This document shows positions 8,243 to 17,258 of a stretch of 35,227 nucleotides of DNA, one piece after another. This stretch comes from Enterobacter sp. (lineage in GTDB: Bacteria > Pseudomonadota > Gammaproteobacteria > Enterobacterales > Enterobacteriaceae), in contig JALCNW010000046.1 of assembly GCA_022649305.1 (NCBI GenBank), forward strand, positions 1-35,227, written 5' to 3'. The notes beneath the pieces were generated by a model, which worked only from the letters and a program-made list of their open reading frames with translations, was not told the origin of the DNA and searched no databases. How positions within the stretch are numbered: position 1 is the first letter of the stretch; the number at the start of each line of letters is the position of its first letter. The translations under genes and the position numbers were made by a program.

Positions 8243-8923
8243 TCAGCGCCGCGATCGCACCACCTGATACCGTCGCGTCAGATACTCCACTGGTGCGCTC
8301 CACACGTGTACCAGTCGCGTGAACGGGAACAGCAGGAAGATGGTCATGCCCAGCACCAGATGCACACGGAAGATAGACGCGACGCCGTCAAGATGCGCGG
8401 ATGAGCCGCCCTGGAAGGTCACCACACCCTGCGCCCAGTCAACCAGTTTCAGCATCTCGCTGCCGTCGGGATGTTGCGCGGAGAAGGGAATCGTTGCCAG
8501 CCCCAGGATGCACTGAATGAGCAAAATGCAGAGGATCAGAATATCTGCGGTTGAGGAGGTCGCGCGAATACGCGGATTGGTCAGACGGCGAACCAACAAT
8601 CCCGCGCCACCAACCAGCGTTAACACGCCGCACACCCCGCCTAAGATCATCGCCATCAGCTGCTTTTGCGACATCGGCAGGAACCAGGAATAAACCCAGT
8701 GCGGGGTCAGCATACCAAACAGATGTCCGAAGAAGATCCCCAGAATACCGATGTGGAACAGGTTCGACCACAACACCATTCCGCGCTTATCGAGCATCTG
8801 GCTGGACGAGGCACGCCAGGTATATTGCCCGTAATCATAGCGAAGCCAGCTCCCAACCAGGAAAACGGTGCCGCAAATGTACGGGTAAATATCGTAAAAA
8901 AAGACGTTCAGATAGTGCATCAT
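8243..8923 (-). CDS. narV: Nitrate reductase Z gamma subunit (cytochrome b) NarV
   Basis: A 226-residue membrane cytochrome with five hydrophobic segments, matching E. coli NarV. It oxidises quinol and passes electrons to NarY. The four axial haem ligands are visible: His57 (SNLFHIGI), His67 (FFGHLFG), His188 (FRVHLVLG) and His206 (RLVHVWSAP). The C-terminus [10 protein letters not shown] also matches. Its ATG overlaps the narW stop (ATGA). It is the last gene of narUZYWV, and a REP unit follows. Confidence 0.96.
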   Translation of the reverse strand: MMHYLNVFFYDIYPYICGTVFLVGSWLRYDYGQYTWRASSSQMLDKRGMVLWSNLFHIGILGIFFGHLFGMLTPHWVYSWFLPMSQKQLMAMILGGVCGVLTLVGGAGLLVRRLTNPRIRATSSTADILILCILLIQCILGLATIPFSAQHPDGSEMLKLVDWAQGVVTFQGGSSAHLDGVASIFRVHLVLGMTIFLLFPFTRLVHVWSAPVEYLTRRYQVVRSRR

Positions 8924-9615
8924 TTGGGGCCTCCGGCACCGACGTCAACGTACTGAGGCGCGACGTCCTGGCTAAAGCGTCGTTGATATTGCTGCATTGG
9001 CGAACTGTCGCAGGCGGTCGCGTTGTCCTCAATAAACTTCACCTGTTCCTCTTCCCATACCGCATCCAGCGCCTGCCGGGTATCGTCACGTTTTTCACCT
9101 GCAACCTGCTGCGTGACACTGTCACTTGTTAGCGGGCTGGCGGCAAGCTGAAGCAGGGCGTCAAACAGCTGATAGTGCGGGACGTCACGCTGTTTTAACC
9201 GCCCGCCGATCAGGGCCAGAATAGGCGCTACGTTCTGCAACCCTTCGCGGGCTGCGGCGTCGGACACAATGCTCAGGTACTCAAGATAGAGCGGCAGATA
9301 GTCAGGCAGTTCGCGGCAATCCAGCTGCAAACCGGCTTTCTCATACTGTCCCATCAGGTCCACCATCGCCTGACCCCGATCGCGCGACTCGGCGTGAACG
9401 TGCTCGAACAACAGCAGCGAAGTGGCGCGTCCGCGCTCGAACACTTCACACCATTGCGCCTGTTTATCCAATAGCAAGGCCCCAAGATGCTGCTGCGCAA
9501 ACGGCAGCAGCGCCGGTGCATCTTGTTCAATCAGGGAAAGGGCCTCGTCGCGATTTTCCCACAGCGTCTCGTCGGGATACTCGATCAGCAGCGCGATGAT
9601 TTTGAGAATTTGCAT
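8920..9615 (-). CDS. narW: Nitrate reductase Z assembly chaperone NarW (delta subunit)
   Basis: 231 residues, the same as E. coli NarW. This NarJ/NarW-family cytoplasmic chaperone holds the NarZ-NarY precursor during molybdenum cofactor insertion and is not part of the final enzyme. It begins [19 protein letters not shown] and ends with a low-complexity tail ([10 protein letters not shown]). The ATG at 9615 shares a base with the narY stop (TAATG). Longer upstream frames overlap narY and are not credible. The stop overlaps the narV start. Confidence 0.95.
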   Translation of the reverse strand: MQILKIIALLIEYPDETLWENRDEALSLIEQDAPALLPFAQQHLGALLLDKQAQWCEVFERGRATSLLLFEHVHAESRDRGQAMVDLMGQYEKAGLQLDCRELPDYLPLYLEYLSIVSDAAAREGLQNVAPILALIGGRLKQRDVPHYQLFDALLQLAASPLTSDSVTQQVAGEKRDDTRQALDAVWEEEQVKFIEDNATACDSSPMQQYQRRFSQDVAPQYVDVGAGGPK

Positions 9616-11159
9616 TATTCTCCCTCCCCATGCTTGCGCACCTCGTCGATGTTTATGGCGTCGATACGGCTGCTGTTGAAGAGGTTGAATTTGGTGTCGG
9701 AGCCGTGGCAGCCGTCGCCGAAGGTAAAGCCGCAACCGTTTTTCTCCGGGAAGGCATCGCGGGCCATTTCGCGGTGGCTGGTCGGGATCACGAAGCGGTC
9801 TTCGTAGTTGGCGATGGCGAGATAGCGATACATCTCTTCAACTTGCTCGACGCTCAGGCCCACTTCGTCGATGGCGCGGGTATCAGTCACGCCTTCAACG
9901 GTTTGTGAACGCTTGTAGTGGCGCATTGCCATCATGCGTTTCAGCGCGCGCAGCACCGGGCCGGGATCGCCTGCGCTGAGCATATTCGCCAGATACTGCA
10001 CCGGAATACGCAGGCTTTCGACTGCGGGCAGGATGCTGTCGGTCTGCGGCAGGCCGCCCGCATCGGCGTAGGACTGAATCGGTGACAGCGGCGGCACGTA
10101 CCAGACCATCGGCAGCGTGCGGTATTCCGGATGCAGCGGCAGGGCCAGCTTCCAGTCCATCGCCATTTTGTATACCGGCGAGCGTTGCGCGGCGTCGATA
10201 ACGTTTTGCGGGATGCCTTGTTTGAACGCTTCTTCAATAACCGCCGGATCGTGCGGGTTCAGAAATACGTCGCACTGGCGCTCGTACAGATCGGTTTCAT
10301 GCTCGGTGCTGGCCGCTTCTTCAATACGGTCTGCATCGTACAGCAGCACGCCGAGATAGCGGATACGCCCGACGCAGGTTTCCGAACACACGGTCGGCTG
10401 GCCGGATTCAATGCGCGGGTAGCAGAAGATGCATTTTTCTGACTTGCCGCTTTTCCAGTTGAAGTAGATTTTTTTGTACGGACAACCGCTAATGCACATG
10501 CGCCAGCCACGGCATTTGTCCTGGTCGATCAGCACAATGCCGTCTTCTTCTCGTTTGTAGATTGCGCCGCTCGGGCAGGTGGCGACGCAGCTTGGGTTAA
10601 GGCAGTGCTCACACAGGCGCGGGAGGTACATCATGAAGGTGTTTTCGAACTGACCGTACATCTCCTTTTGCATCTTGTCGAAGTTGCGGTCGCGAGCGCG
10701 TTTCTCGAACTCGCCGCCGAGCAGCTCATCCCAGTTGGGGCCGCCGACGATTTTGTCCATTCGTTTGCCGCTAATCAGCGAACGTGGGCGGGCGGTTGGC
10801 AGATGATCGCCTTCCGGCGCGCGGTGCAGATCCTGATAGTCAAAGGTGAACGGCTCGTAGTAATCGTCGATGCCCGGCAGCGACGGGTTGGCGAAAATTT
10901 TCGACAGCACGCCCACGCGTCCGCCGAGGCGTGGCGTCAATTTGCCTGTGATGCTGCGCACCCAGCCGCCTTGCCCCTCGTCCTGGTCTTCCCAGTTTTT
11001 GGGATAGCCGATACCCGGTTTGGTTTCGACGTTGTTAAACCACGCGTATTCCATGCCTTCGCGCCCGGTCCAGACGTTTTTACACGTCACCGAGCAGGTG
11101 TGGCAGCCGATGCATTTGTCGAGATTCAGAACCATTCCAACCTGTGAGCGTATTTTCAT
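9615..11159 (-). CDS. narY: Nitrate reductase Z beta subunit NarY (iron-sulfur)
   Basis: 514 residues. It carries electrons from the NarV haems to NarZ through three [4Fe-4S] and one [3Fe-4S] cluster. Four Cys groups are visible: CIGCHTCSVTCKNVW near residue 16, CEHCLNPSCVATCP, CRGWRMCISGCP (Trp replaces the second Cys, marking the [3Fe-4S] site) and CIFCYPRIESGQPTVCSETC. It lies on the cytoplasmic face of the inner membrane. It overlaps narZ by four bases (ATGA) and narW by one, so the operon is tightly coupled. No lesion was seen. Confidence 0.97.
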   Translation of the reverse strand: MKIRSQVGMVLNLDKCIGCHTCSVTCKNVWTGREGMEYAWFNNVETKPGIGYPKNWEDQDEGQGGWVRSITGKLTPRLGGRVGVLSKIFANPSLPGIDDYYEPFTFDYQDLHRAPEGDHLPTARPRSLISGKRMDKIVGGPNWDELLGGEFEKRARDRNFDKMQKEMYGQFENTFMMYLPRLCEHCLNPSCVATCPSGAIYKREEDGIVLIDQDKCRGWRMCISGCPYKKIYFNWKSGKSEKCIFCYPRIESGQPTVCSETCVGRIRYLGVLLYDADRIEEAASTEHETDLYERQCDVFLNPHDPAVIEEAFKQGIPQNVIDAAQRSPVYKMAMDWKLALPLHPEYRTLPMVWYVPPLSPIQSYADAGGLPQTDSILPAVESLRIPVQYLANMLSAGDPGPVLRALKRMMAMRHYKRSQTVEGVTDTRAIDEVGLSVEQVEEMYRYLAIANYEDRFVIPTSHREMARDAFPEKNGCGFTFGDGCHGSDTKFNLFNSSRIDAINIDEVRKHGEGE

Positions 11160-14100
11160 TTTTTCGCCTCCTGTACCTGATCCCGACCTTCGCCATCCAG
11201 CCAGTTAATGTTTTTCATTTTGCGGATCATGATGAACTCGTCGCGATTCGAGCCGACTGTGCCGTAGTAGTTGAAGCTGTAGGCCAGTTGCGCGTAGCCG
11301 CCGATCATGTGCGTGGGTTTCGGGCAGACGCGGGTGACGGAGTTGTGGATCCCGCCGCGTCGTCCGGTCACTTCCGAGCCTGGAATGTTCAGGATGCGCT
11401 CCTGCGCGTGATACATCATGGTCATGCCCGGCGGCACGCGCTGGCTGACCACCGCGCGGGCAGTGAGGGCGCCGTTGGCGTTAAAGGCCTCGATCCAGTC
11501 GTTATCCTCGATGTCTAACTCTTTGGCATCAGCTTCGCTTATCCAGACAATTGGCCCACCGCGCGACAGGGTTTGCATCAGCAGGTTTTCGCTGTAGGTA
11601 GAGTGAATGCCCCATTTCTGGTGTGGAGTCAGGAAGTTCAGCGCTTTCTCCGGGAAGCCGTTAGGCGGGATCTCGCGCATGTGCGTCACGCTGCGGGTAT
11701 CAATTGGCGGACGATAGGCCACCAGGCTTTCACCGAAGGCGCGCATCCACTGATGATCCTGATACAGCTGCTGACGCCCGGAGAGCGTGCGCCACGGGAT
11801 AAGTTCGTGAACGTTGGTGTACCCGGCGTTATAGGAGACGTGTTCGCTCTCGATGCCGGACCAGGTTGGGCTGGAGATGATTTTGCGCGGTTGGGCCTGA
11901 ATATCACGGAAGCGAATTTTTTCGTCTTCTTTGTTGAGCGCCAGATGGCTGTGTTCGCGACCGGTAAACTCGCTTAACGCTTTCCAGGCTTTCACCGCCA
12001 CATGACCGTTGGTTTCTGGCGCGAGCGCCAGTATCACCTCTGAGGCGTCAATCGCGGTATCAATCAGCGGGCGACCTTTTGCCGGGCCGTCGAGCTTGAC
12101 GTAATTCAGCTTGCCGAGGAAGTCGATCTCTTCCTGCGTGTTCCAGGAAATGCCTTTCCCGCCGTTGCCTAGCTTGTCCATCAGTGGGCCGAGCGAGGTA
12201 AAGCGCTCGTAGGTTTCAGGATAGTTGCGCTCAACCACGGCGATATTTGGCGCAGTTTTGCCGGGGATTAACTCGCACTCGCCTTTGCGCCAGTCCTGAA
12301 TATCAAACGGCTGAGACAGCTCCGCCGGGGAGTCGTGCTGAAGCGGCTGTAGCACCACGTCGGTTTCGGCGCCTAAATGGCCGACGCACACCTCCGAGAA
12401 CACGTTGGCGAGCCCTTTATAGATTTCCCAGTCGCTGCGTGATTCCCAGGCGGGATCGACGGCGGCAGAGAGCGGGTGAATAAACGGATGCATATCCGAG
12501 GTATTCATGTCGTCTTTTTCATACCAGGTCGCGGTCGGCAGCACGATGTCCGAGAACAGACAGGTGCTGGACATGCGAAAGTCGAGCGTCACCAGCAGGT
12601 CAAGCTTGCCTTCGATGGCGGCGGTTTGCCATTCGACTTCTTCTGGTTTGACGCCATCGGTTGAGCCAAGATCGTCGCCCTGAATACCGCTCTCTGTTCC
12701 GAGCAGGTACTTGAGCATGTACTCGTGGCCCTTGCCGGACGAGCCGAGAAGGTTTGAGCGCCAGACGAACAGGTTGCGCGGATGGTTTTTGCCGTTGTCC
12801 GGCTGCTCGCAAGCGAAGCGAACGTCACCTGATTTTAGCGCCTGCACGGTGTAATCCTGCGGCGTCATGCCCGCTGCGTCAGCGCGAGCCTTGATGTGTA
12901 GCGGATTCAGGTCCAGCTGTGGCGCGGAGGGCAGCCAGCCCATGCGTTCGGCACGCACGTTAAAGTCGATCAAATGCCCGGTAAACTTCGACGCATCCGC
13001 CAGTGGTGAAAGCAACTCCTGCGCGGTGAGTTTTTCGTAGCGCCACTGGCTGGCGTGGTTGTAGAAATAGGAGGTGCTGTTCATCTGGCGCGGTGGGCGG
13101 TTCCAGTCCAGCGCGAAGGCCAACGGCAGCCAGCCGGTTTGCGGGCGCAGTTTTTCCTGGCCGACGTAGTGCGACCAGCCGCCGCCGCTTTTCCCCACGC
13201 AGCCGCAGAAGACCAGCATGTTGATCATCCCACGGTAGTTCATGTCCATGTGATACCAGTGGTTAACGCCTGCACCCAGAATGATCATCGAACGACCGTG
13301 GGTTTTATTTGCGGTATCGGCAAACTCACGGGCGATTTGTTCGATATGGCGACGCGGTACGCCGGTAATCTGCTCGCCCCAGGCGGGAGAATAGGCTTTG
13401 ACCTCGGCGTAGTCTTTGGCGGCGTTTTCATCGTCAAGGCCGCGGTCCAGCCCATAGTTTGCCAGCACCAAATCGTAAACGCTGGCGACCTGCTTCTGGC
13501 TGCCGTCAGCGAGGGTTAAGGTTTTTGACGGCACCTTGCGAATCAGCACTGGTTCCTGCTTCACGCTGCGAAAATGCGGATTTTCGTTGCCGCCAAAGTA
13601 GGGGAATGCCACGTTCGACACGTTATCGTGAGTAATCAAAAGCGACAGCGTCAGTTCGATTTCCTGACCTGCCGCCACCGGTTCGAGGTTCCATTTGCCT
13701 TTTTCTCCCCAGCGGAAACCGATCGATCCATTGGGTGCCACCAGGTCGCCCACCACGTTAAAGGCGATGGTTTTCCATTCCGGATTATTGGCTTCACCCA
13801 GACCATCCGCCAGATCGGAGGCGCGCAGCATGCGGCCCGGTACCAGGCTGCCGTCCTCGCGCTCGTCCAGCATCACCAGCATCGGCATGTCGGTGTAGCG
13901 GCGACAGTAGCTGAGAAAATACTCGCTCGGGTTGTCGAGGTGAAACTCTTTGAGGATCACATGACCCATTGCCATGGCGAGCGCGCTGTCCGTACCTTGT
14001 TTAGGTGCCAGCCACTGGTCGCTGAGCTTGGCGACTTCCGAGAAATCCGGTGTGATGGCTATGGTTTTGGTGCCTTTGTAGCGCACCTCGGTGAAGAAGT

Positions 14101-14896
14101 GGGCATCCGGCGTGCGCGTCTGCGGCACGTTAGAACCCCAGGCGATGATATAGCTGGAGTTGTACCAGTCGGCGGATTCCGGCACGTCGGTCTGCTCGCC
14201 CCAGGTCATCGGCGAGGCGGGCGGGAGATCGCAGTACCAGTCGTAAAAGCTCAGGCAGGTGCCGCCGAGCAGCGAGAGATAACGTGTACCGGCGGCGTAC
14301 GACACCATCGACATGGCGGGTATAGGCGAAAAACCGGCGACGCGATCCGGACCGTACTGTTTTATCGTCCAGACGTTGGCGGCGGCAATCAACTGATTCA
14401 GCTCTTTCCAGTTTGAGCGGATAAACCCACCGTGTCCGCGTGCCTGTTTGTAGCTTTGGGTCTTATGCGGATCGCTCATGATCGCGTTCCAGGCGTTCAC
14501 CGGATCGCTGTGCTGACCCAGCGCTTCACGCCACAGTTCAATCAACTTGCGGCGCACCAGGGGATACTTCAGGCGGTTGGCGCTATACAAATACCAGGAA
14601 TAACTTGCACCTCGCGGGCAGCCGCGCGGCTCGTGATTGGGCAGGTCAGGGCGAGTGCGGGGGTAGTCGGTTTGCTGCGTTTCCCACGTCACCAGGCCAT
14701 TTTTGACGTAAATCTTCCAGCTACAGGAGCCGGTACAGTTCACGCCGTGAGTGGATCGTACAATTTTATCGAACTGCCAGCGCTGGCGATAGCTGTCTTC
14801 CCAGTCGCGGTTGGTGTGATACACCTGACCGTGCCCGTCGGCAAAAGACTCGCCTTTTTGTTTGAAATAACGAAAGCGATCCAACAGTTTACTCAT
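11156..14896 (-). CDS. narZ: Nitrate reductase Z alpha subunit NarZ (molybdenum catalytic)
   Basis: 1246 residues, full length. It reduces nitrate to nitrite at a Mo-bis-MGD centre. The proximal FS0 [4Fe-4S] ligands are His50, Cys54, Cys58 and Cys93 (STHGVNCTGSCSW and EPRGCPRG), and the Mo-ligand Asp is Asp223 (DWYCDLPPASP). The sequence has no Tat leader, as expected for a cytoplasm-facing subunit. In E. coli the Z enzyme is expressed with RpoS rather than induced by nitrate. Chromosomal place and partners distinguish it from narG. The ATG at 14896 is preceded by AGGAG. Long opposite-strand ORFs across this gene are shadows. Confidence 0.97.
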   Translation of the reverse strand: MSKLLDRFRYFKQKGESFADGHGQVYHTNRDWEDSYRQRWQFDKIVRSTHGVNCTGSCSWKIYVKNGLVTWETQQTDYPRTRPDLPNHEPRGCPRGASYSWYLYSANRLKYPLVRRKLIELWREALGQHSDPVNAWNAIMSDPHKTQSYKQARGHGGFIRSNWKELNQLIAAANVWTIKQYGPDRVAGFSPIPAMSMVSYAAGTRYLSLLGGTCLSFYDWYCDLPPASPMTWGEQTDVPESADWYNSSYIIAWGSNVPQTRTPDAHFFTEVRYKGTKTIAITPDFSEVAKLSDQWLAPKQGTDSALAMAMGHVILKEFHLDNPSEYFLSYCRRYTDMPMLVMLDEREDGSLVPGRMLRASDLADGLGEANNPEWKTIAFNVVGDLVAPNGSIGFRWGEKGKWNLEPVAAGQEIELTLSLLITHDNVSNVAFPYFGGNENPHFRSVKQEPVLIRKVPSKTLTLADGSQKQVASVYDLVLANYGLDRGLDDENAAKDYAEVKAYSPAWGEQITGVPRRHIEQIAREFADTANKTHGRSMIILGAGVNHWYHMDMNYRGMINMLVFCGCVGKSGGGWSHYVGQEKLRPQTGWLPLAFALDWNRPPRQMNSTSYFYNHASQWRYEKLTAQELLSPLADASKFTGHLIDFNVRAERMGWLPSAPQLDLNPLHIKARADAAGMTPQDYTVQALKSGDVRFACEQPDNGKNHPRNLFVWRSNLLGSSGKGHEYMLKYLLGTESGIQGDDLGSTDGVKPEEVEWQTAAIEGKLDLLVTLDFRMSSTCLFSDIVLPTATWYEKDDMNTSDMHPFIHPLSAAVDPAWESRSDWEIYKGLANVFSEVCVGHLGAETDVVLQPLQHDSPAELSQPFDIQDWRKGECELIPGKTAPNIAVVERNYPETYERFTSLGPLMDKLGNGGKGISWNTQEEIDFLGKLNYVKLDGPAKGRPLIDTAIDASEVILALAPETNGHVAVKAWKALSEFTGREHSHLALNKEDEKIRFRDIQAQPRKIISSPTWSGIESEHVSYNAGYTNVHELIPWRTLSGRQQLYQDHQWMRAFGESLVAYRPPIDTRSVTHMREIPPNGFPEKALNFLTPHQKWGIHSTYSENLLMQTLSRGGPIVWISEADAKELDIEDNDWIEAFNANGALTARAVVSQRVPPGMTMMYHAQERILNIPGSEVTGRRGGIHNSVTRVCPKPTHMIGGYAQLAYSFNYYGTVGSNRDEFIMIRKMKNINWLDGEGRDQVQEAKK

Positions 14897-14909
14897 GACG
14901 TTTCTCCTG

Positions 14910-14930
14910 ACGGGGCAACTCCGGCCCCGT
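14910..14930. promoter_or_regulatory. GC hairpin in the narU-narZ gap
   Basis: ACGGGGC (14910-14916) pairs with GCCCCGT (14924-14930) across seven bases. On the transcribed strand the narZ ribosome site AGGAG follows directly. There is no T-run, so it is more likely an mRNA stabilising or translation-tuning structure than a terminator. Confidence 0.4.
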
Positions 14931-14964
14931 GGTTACACTGCTCACAAAGTGTCGAACTGAATGG

Positions 14965-16356
14965 TTATGATTTGACGTGCTTTTGGCGGCGGCCGTAGAC
15001 CAGCCAGGTCACCAGCACGCAGACGATGTAAAAGACCAGGAAGACCTTCATGGCACCCACCGGCGAGCCGGTCATGGCGAGGGATGTGCCAAAGGCTTTG
15101 GGGATAAAGAACCCGCCCACCGCGCCAATCGCGGAGATAAAACCCAGCGCGGCGGCGGTATCGGTCACCGCCTCTTTCTGCGCCTGTTCTTCGGTGCCGC
15201 CGTGCAGCTTGACCCGGTAGACGGTAATTTGGCGGAAGATGACCGCAATCATCTGGAAGGTCGATCCGCTGCCTAAACCCGCGGTCAGGAACAGGCCCAT
15301 AAAGACCAGATAGAAAGCGGTAAAGTTGCCCGAGCCTGAACCCGGTAATGTGAGGAAAATGAGCGCGCTAAAAATTGCCATAAAGACAAAGTTCACAAGC
15401 GTAACGCGCACCCCGCCGAGCTTATCCGACACCACGCCGCCCGCCGATCGCGCCAGCGCACCGATTAATGGCCCGAAGAACGCAAGATGGAGAATATTCA
15501 CATCGGGGAACTGGGTTTTAGACAGCATCGCAAAACCCGCTGAAAAACCAATAAAGGATCCGAAGGTCGCCAGATAAAGCAGGCTCATCAGCCACAGATG
15601 CGGTTGTTTTAACACTGGAAGCTGGCTGGCTATAGTGGCCTTTGAGCTGGCAATGTCGTTCATGCCAAAGAAGGCCGCAATAGTCGCCAGGAGTAACAGC
15701 GGTGCCCAAATCCAGGCGGCGTTGGCCAGCGAGAGCGTTGAGCCATCATCCTGAAGCACGCCGTGTACGCCCAGAAACGCAAACATCGGCAGGAAGATGA
15801 CCACTGGCGCAACCATCTGCATCACGCTGACGCCCAAATTGCCAAGCCCTCCGTTGATGCCCAGCGCGCTGCCTTGTTTGGATTTCGGGAAAAAGAAGCT
15901 GATATTGCCCATGCTGGAAGCGAAGTTCGCGCCCGCGAATCCGCACATCAGCGCAATGGTAATAAAGACCCAGTAAGGGGTTGCGCTATTTTGCACGGCA
16001 ATCCCTAACCATACGCAGGGGATAATTAAAATGACCGTACTTAATACCGTCCACCAACGGCCACCAAATATCGGTACCATAAAGGAGTAGGGGACACGCA
16101 ATATTGCGCCAGAAAGAGAGGGTAACGCCGTTAACATGAAAAGCTGATCGGTGGTGAAATTAAATCCGACTTTATTAAGGTTGACCGCAACAGCACTAAA
16201 TAACATCCACACGCAGAACGCCAGAAGTAAGCAGGCGACGGAGATCCACAGGTTTCGTCGTGCGATAGGTTTACCTTTATTTTCCCAAAAAGCCGGGTTT
16301 TCAGGTTTCCAGTTATTCAAAAGATAATGATTATTTTTCTCACCTTGTTGTGACAT
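14965..16356 (-). CDS. narU: Nitrate/nitrite transporter NarU
   Basis: A 463-residue MFS transporter (NNP family) with 12 membrane helices, nearly identical in layout to E. coli NarU (462). The nitrate signature regions GFAGANFASSMGNISFFFP and GLGSGSTFQMIAVIFR are visible, and the substrate-binding Arg residues lie in LRVPYSF and RSAGGVVSD. It moves nitrate in and nitrite out across the inner membrane. The start at 16356 is chosen over 16377 because GAGGGCGAT lies just before it and the N-terminus then fits the family. It is the first gene of narUZYWV. Confidence 0.95.
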   Translation of the reverse strand: MSQQGEKNNHYLLNNWKPENPAFWENKGKPIARRNLWISVACLLLAFCVWMLFSAVAVNLNKVGFNFTTDQLFMLTALPSLSGAILRVPYSFMVPIFGGRWWTVLSTVILIIPCVWLGIAVQNSATPYWVFITIALMCGFAGANFASSMGNISFFFPKSKQGSALGINGGLGNLGVSVMQMVAPVVIFLPMFAFLGVHGVLQDDGSTLSLANAAWIWAPLLLLATIAAFFGMNDIASSKATIASQLPVLKQPHLWLMSLLYLATFGSFIGFSAGFAMLSKTQFPDVNILHLAFFGPLIGALARSAGGVVSDKLGGVRVTLVNFVFMAIFSALIFLTLPGSGSGNFTAFYLVFMGLFLTAGLGSGSTFQMIAVIFRQITVYRVKLHGGTEEQAQKEAVTDTAAALGFISAIGAVGGFFIPKAFGTSLAMTGSPVGAMKVFLVFYIVCVLVTWLVYGRRQKHVKS

Positions 16357-16401
16357 ATCGCCCTCATACTTACCCATATCTGACAGAAAAAGGAAAGTGA
16401 T

Positions 16402-16419
16402 TACAGGCAGTTGCCTGTA
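16402..16419. promoter_or_regulatory. 18-bp palindrome upstream of narU
   Basis: TACAGGCA and TGCCTGTA flank GT. It lies 46 bp upstream of the narU start, in the 199-bp gap after the smvR stop that must hold the narU promoter. No consensus FNR site was seen. The regulator is unknown. Confidence 0.4.
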
Positions 16420-16555
16420 GATGTGACTTTATGAATTTTTTGGATATTTTGGGATACGTCTGAAGGATAGATAAAAATGCGACCCCCTGTGTTTGGAAGG
16501 GAAAAGAGGGCTCGCTTTAAGTGTTACTAATTGTAAAGCAATCGCGTTTTAATAC

Positions 16556-17143
16556 TCAGTTAGGAGTATTAAATAATTCCAGGGAAATAGATTTATCCAG
16601 ATGACTATTAAATGCATCGTCGTCCATGTCGGGCATGTTCAGGACATAAATACCGTCAAGCCCACACACCAGTCCGATTAAACGCCATGCAATATCTTCC
16701 GGGCGATCCTTTAAAATAAAAACATTATCCGCCGCACCCGCACGAATAATAGCGACGGTTTCCTGATGCCACATTTCCATCGTCAGCACATAAGCGCCTT
16801 TAATTTCGGGGTCACGGGTTGCCAGGAACTGCGCTTCACGCCACAGGCGAATGTAGGGTTCCAGTCCTCCTTCGTCGCTGCCCAGCATACCGTGCAGGCG
16901 TTCGCGCCAGCTTGCCGTTTCAGGCACGACTTCAGCATCGAGAAGGGCACGTATCAGGTGAATAAAGGACTGAGATTTTAGTTCTCCAATACTGGCAAAA
17001 TGGTGGTGAACCTGCCCGGCGGCGACGTTGGCTTCGGCGGCAATGCGCCGGACCGTCATGCCGGTAAACCCTTCATTCAGCGCCACACGCATGGCGGCCT
17101 GAAGGATTGCTTCTCTGCGCTCGTCCTTACTTAGATAGGTCAT
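16556..17143 (-). CDS. smvR: TetR-family repressor SmvR
   Basis: 195 residues. The N-terminal helix-turn-helix domain reads ILQAAMRVALNEGFTGMTVRRIAAEANVAAGQVHHHF, classic for TetR. The remainder is a ligand-binding helical domain (MWHQETVAII and LVCGLDGIYVLNMPD). Gene order next to narU and divergent from smvA identifies it as SmvR, which represses the efflux pump SmvA. Loss of SmvR is known to raise tolerance to cationic biocides in Klebsiella and relatives. The start at 17143 is used since GAGAG precedes it. The longer frame to 17164 runs into the promoter. No truncation is seen, so the pump should be repressed by default. Confidence 0.88.
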   Translation of the reverse strand: MTYLSKDERREAILQAAMRVALNEGFTGMTVRRIAAEANVAAGQVHHHFASIGELKSQSFIHLIRALLDAEVVPETASWRERLHGMLGSDEGGLEPYIRLWREAQFLATRDPEIKGAYVLTMEMWHQETVAIIRAGAADNVFILKDRPEDIAWRLIGLVCGLDGIYVLNMPDMDDDAFNSHLDKSISLELFNTPN

Positions 17144-17172
17144 GTTTTTTACTCTCAATGGCAATGAAACGA

Positions 17173-17237
17173 GTGTAACAAAAAGCTGGACATGCGTTCA
17201 ACATTCCGTAGGATCGCATCCTGGACATGTGTCCAGG
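17173..17237. promoter_or_regulatory. smvR/smvA divergent promoter region with two operator-like palindromes
   Basis: A perfect palindrome CCTGGACA-TG-TGTCCAGG spans 17220-17237. A second, imperfect copy sharing CTGGACATG begins at 17186. For smvA (+), TGGACA (17187-17192), 16 bases, then TAGGAT (17209-17214) can serve as promoter. For smvR (-), TTGAAC (17201-17196), 17 bases, then TTACAC (17178-17173). Both promoters overlap the copy at 17186, fitting shared repression by SmvR. The promoter elements are inferred by eye. Confidence 0.6.
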
Positions 17238-17258
17238 TTTCGTATGAAAAGGAAATTT

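Noticed and set aside
13574..14416. A 280-codon plus-strand ORF opposite narZ, and other long ORFs opposite narZ, narY and the Liv operon
   Set aside because: They are antisense shadows in GC-rich coding DNA. The opposite frames encode full-length known proteins.
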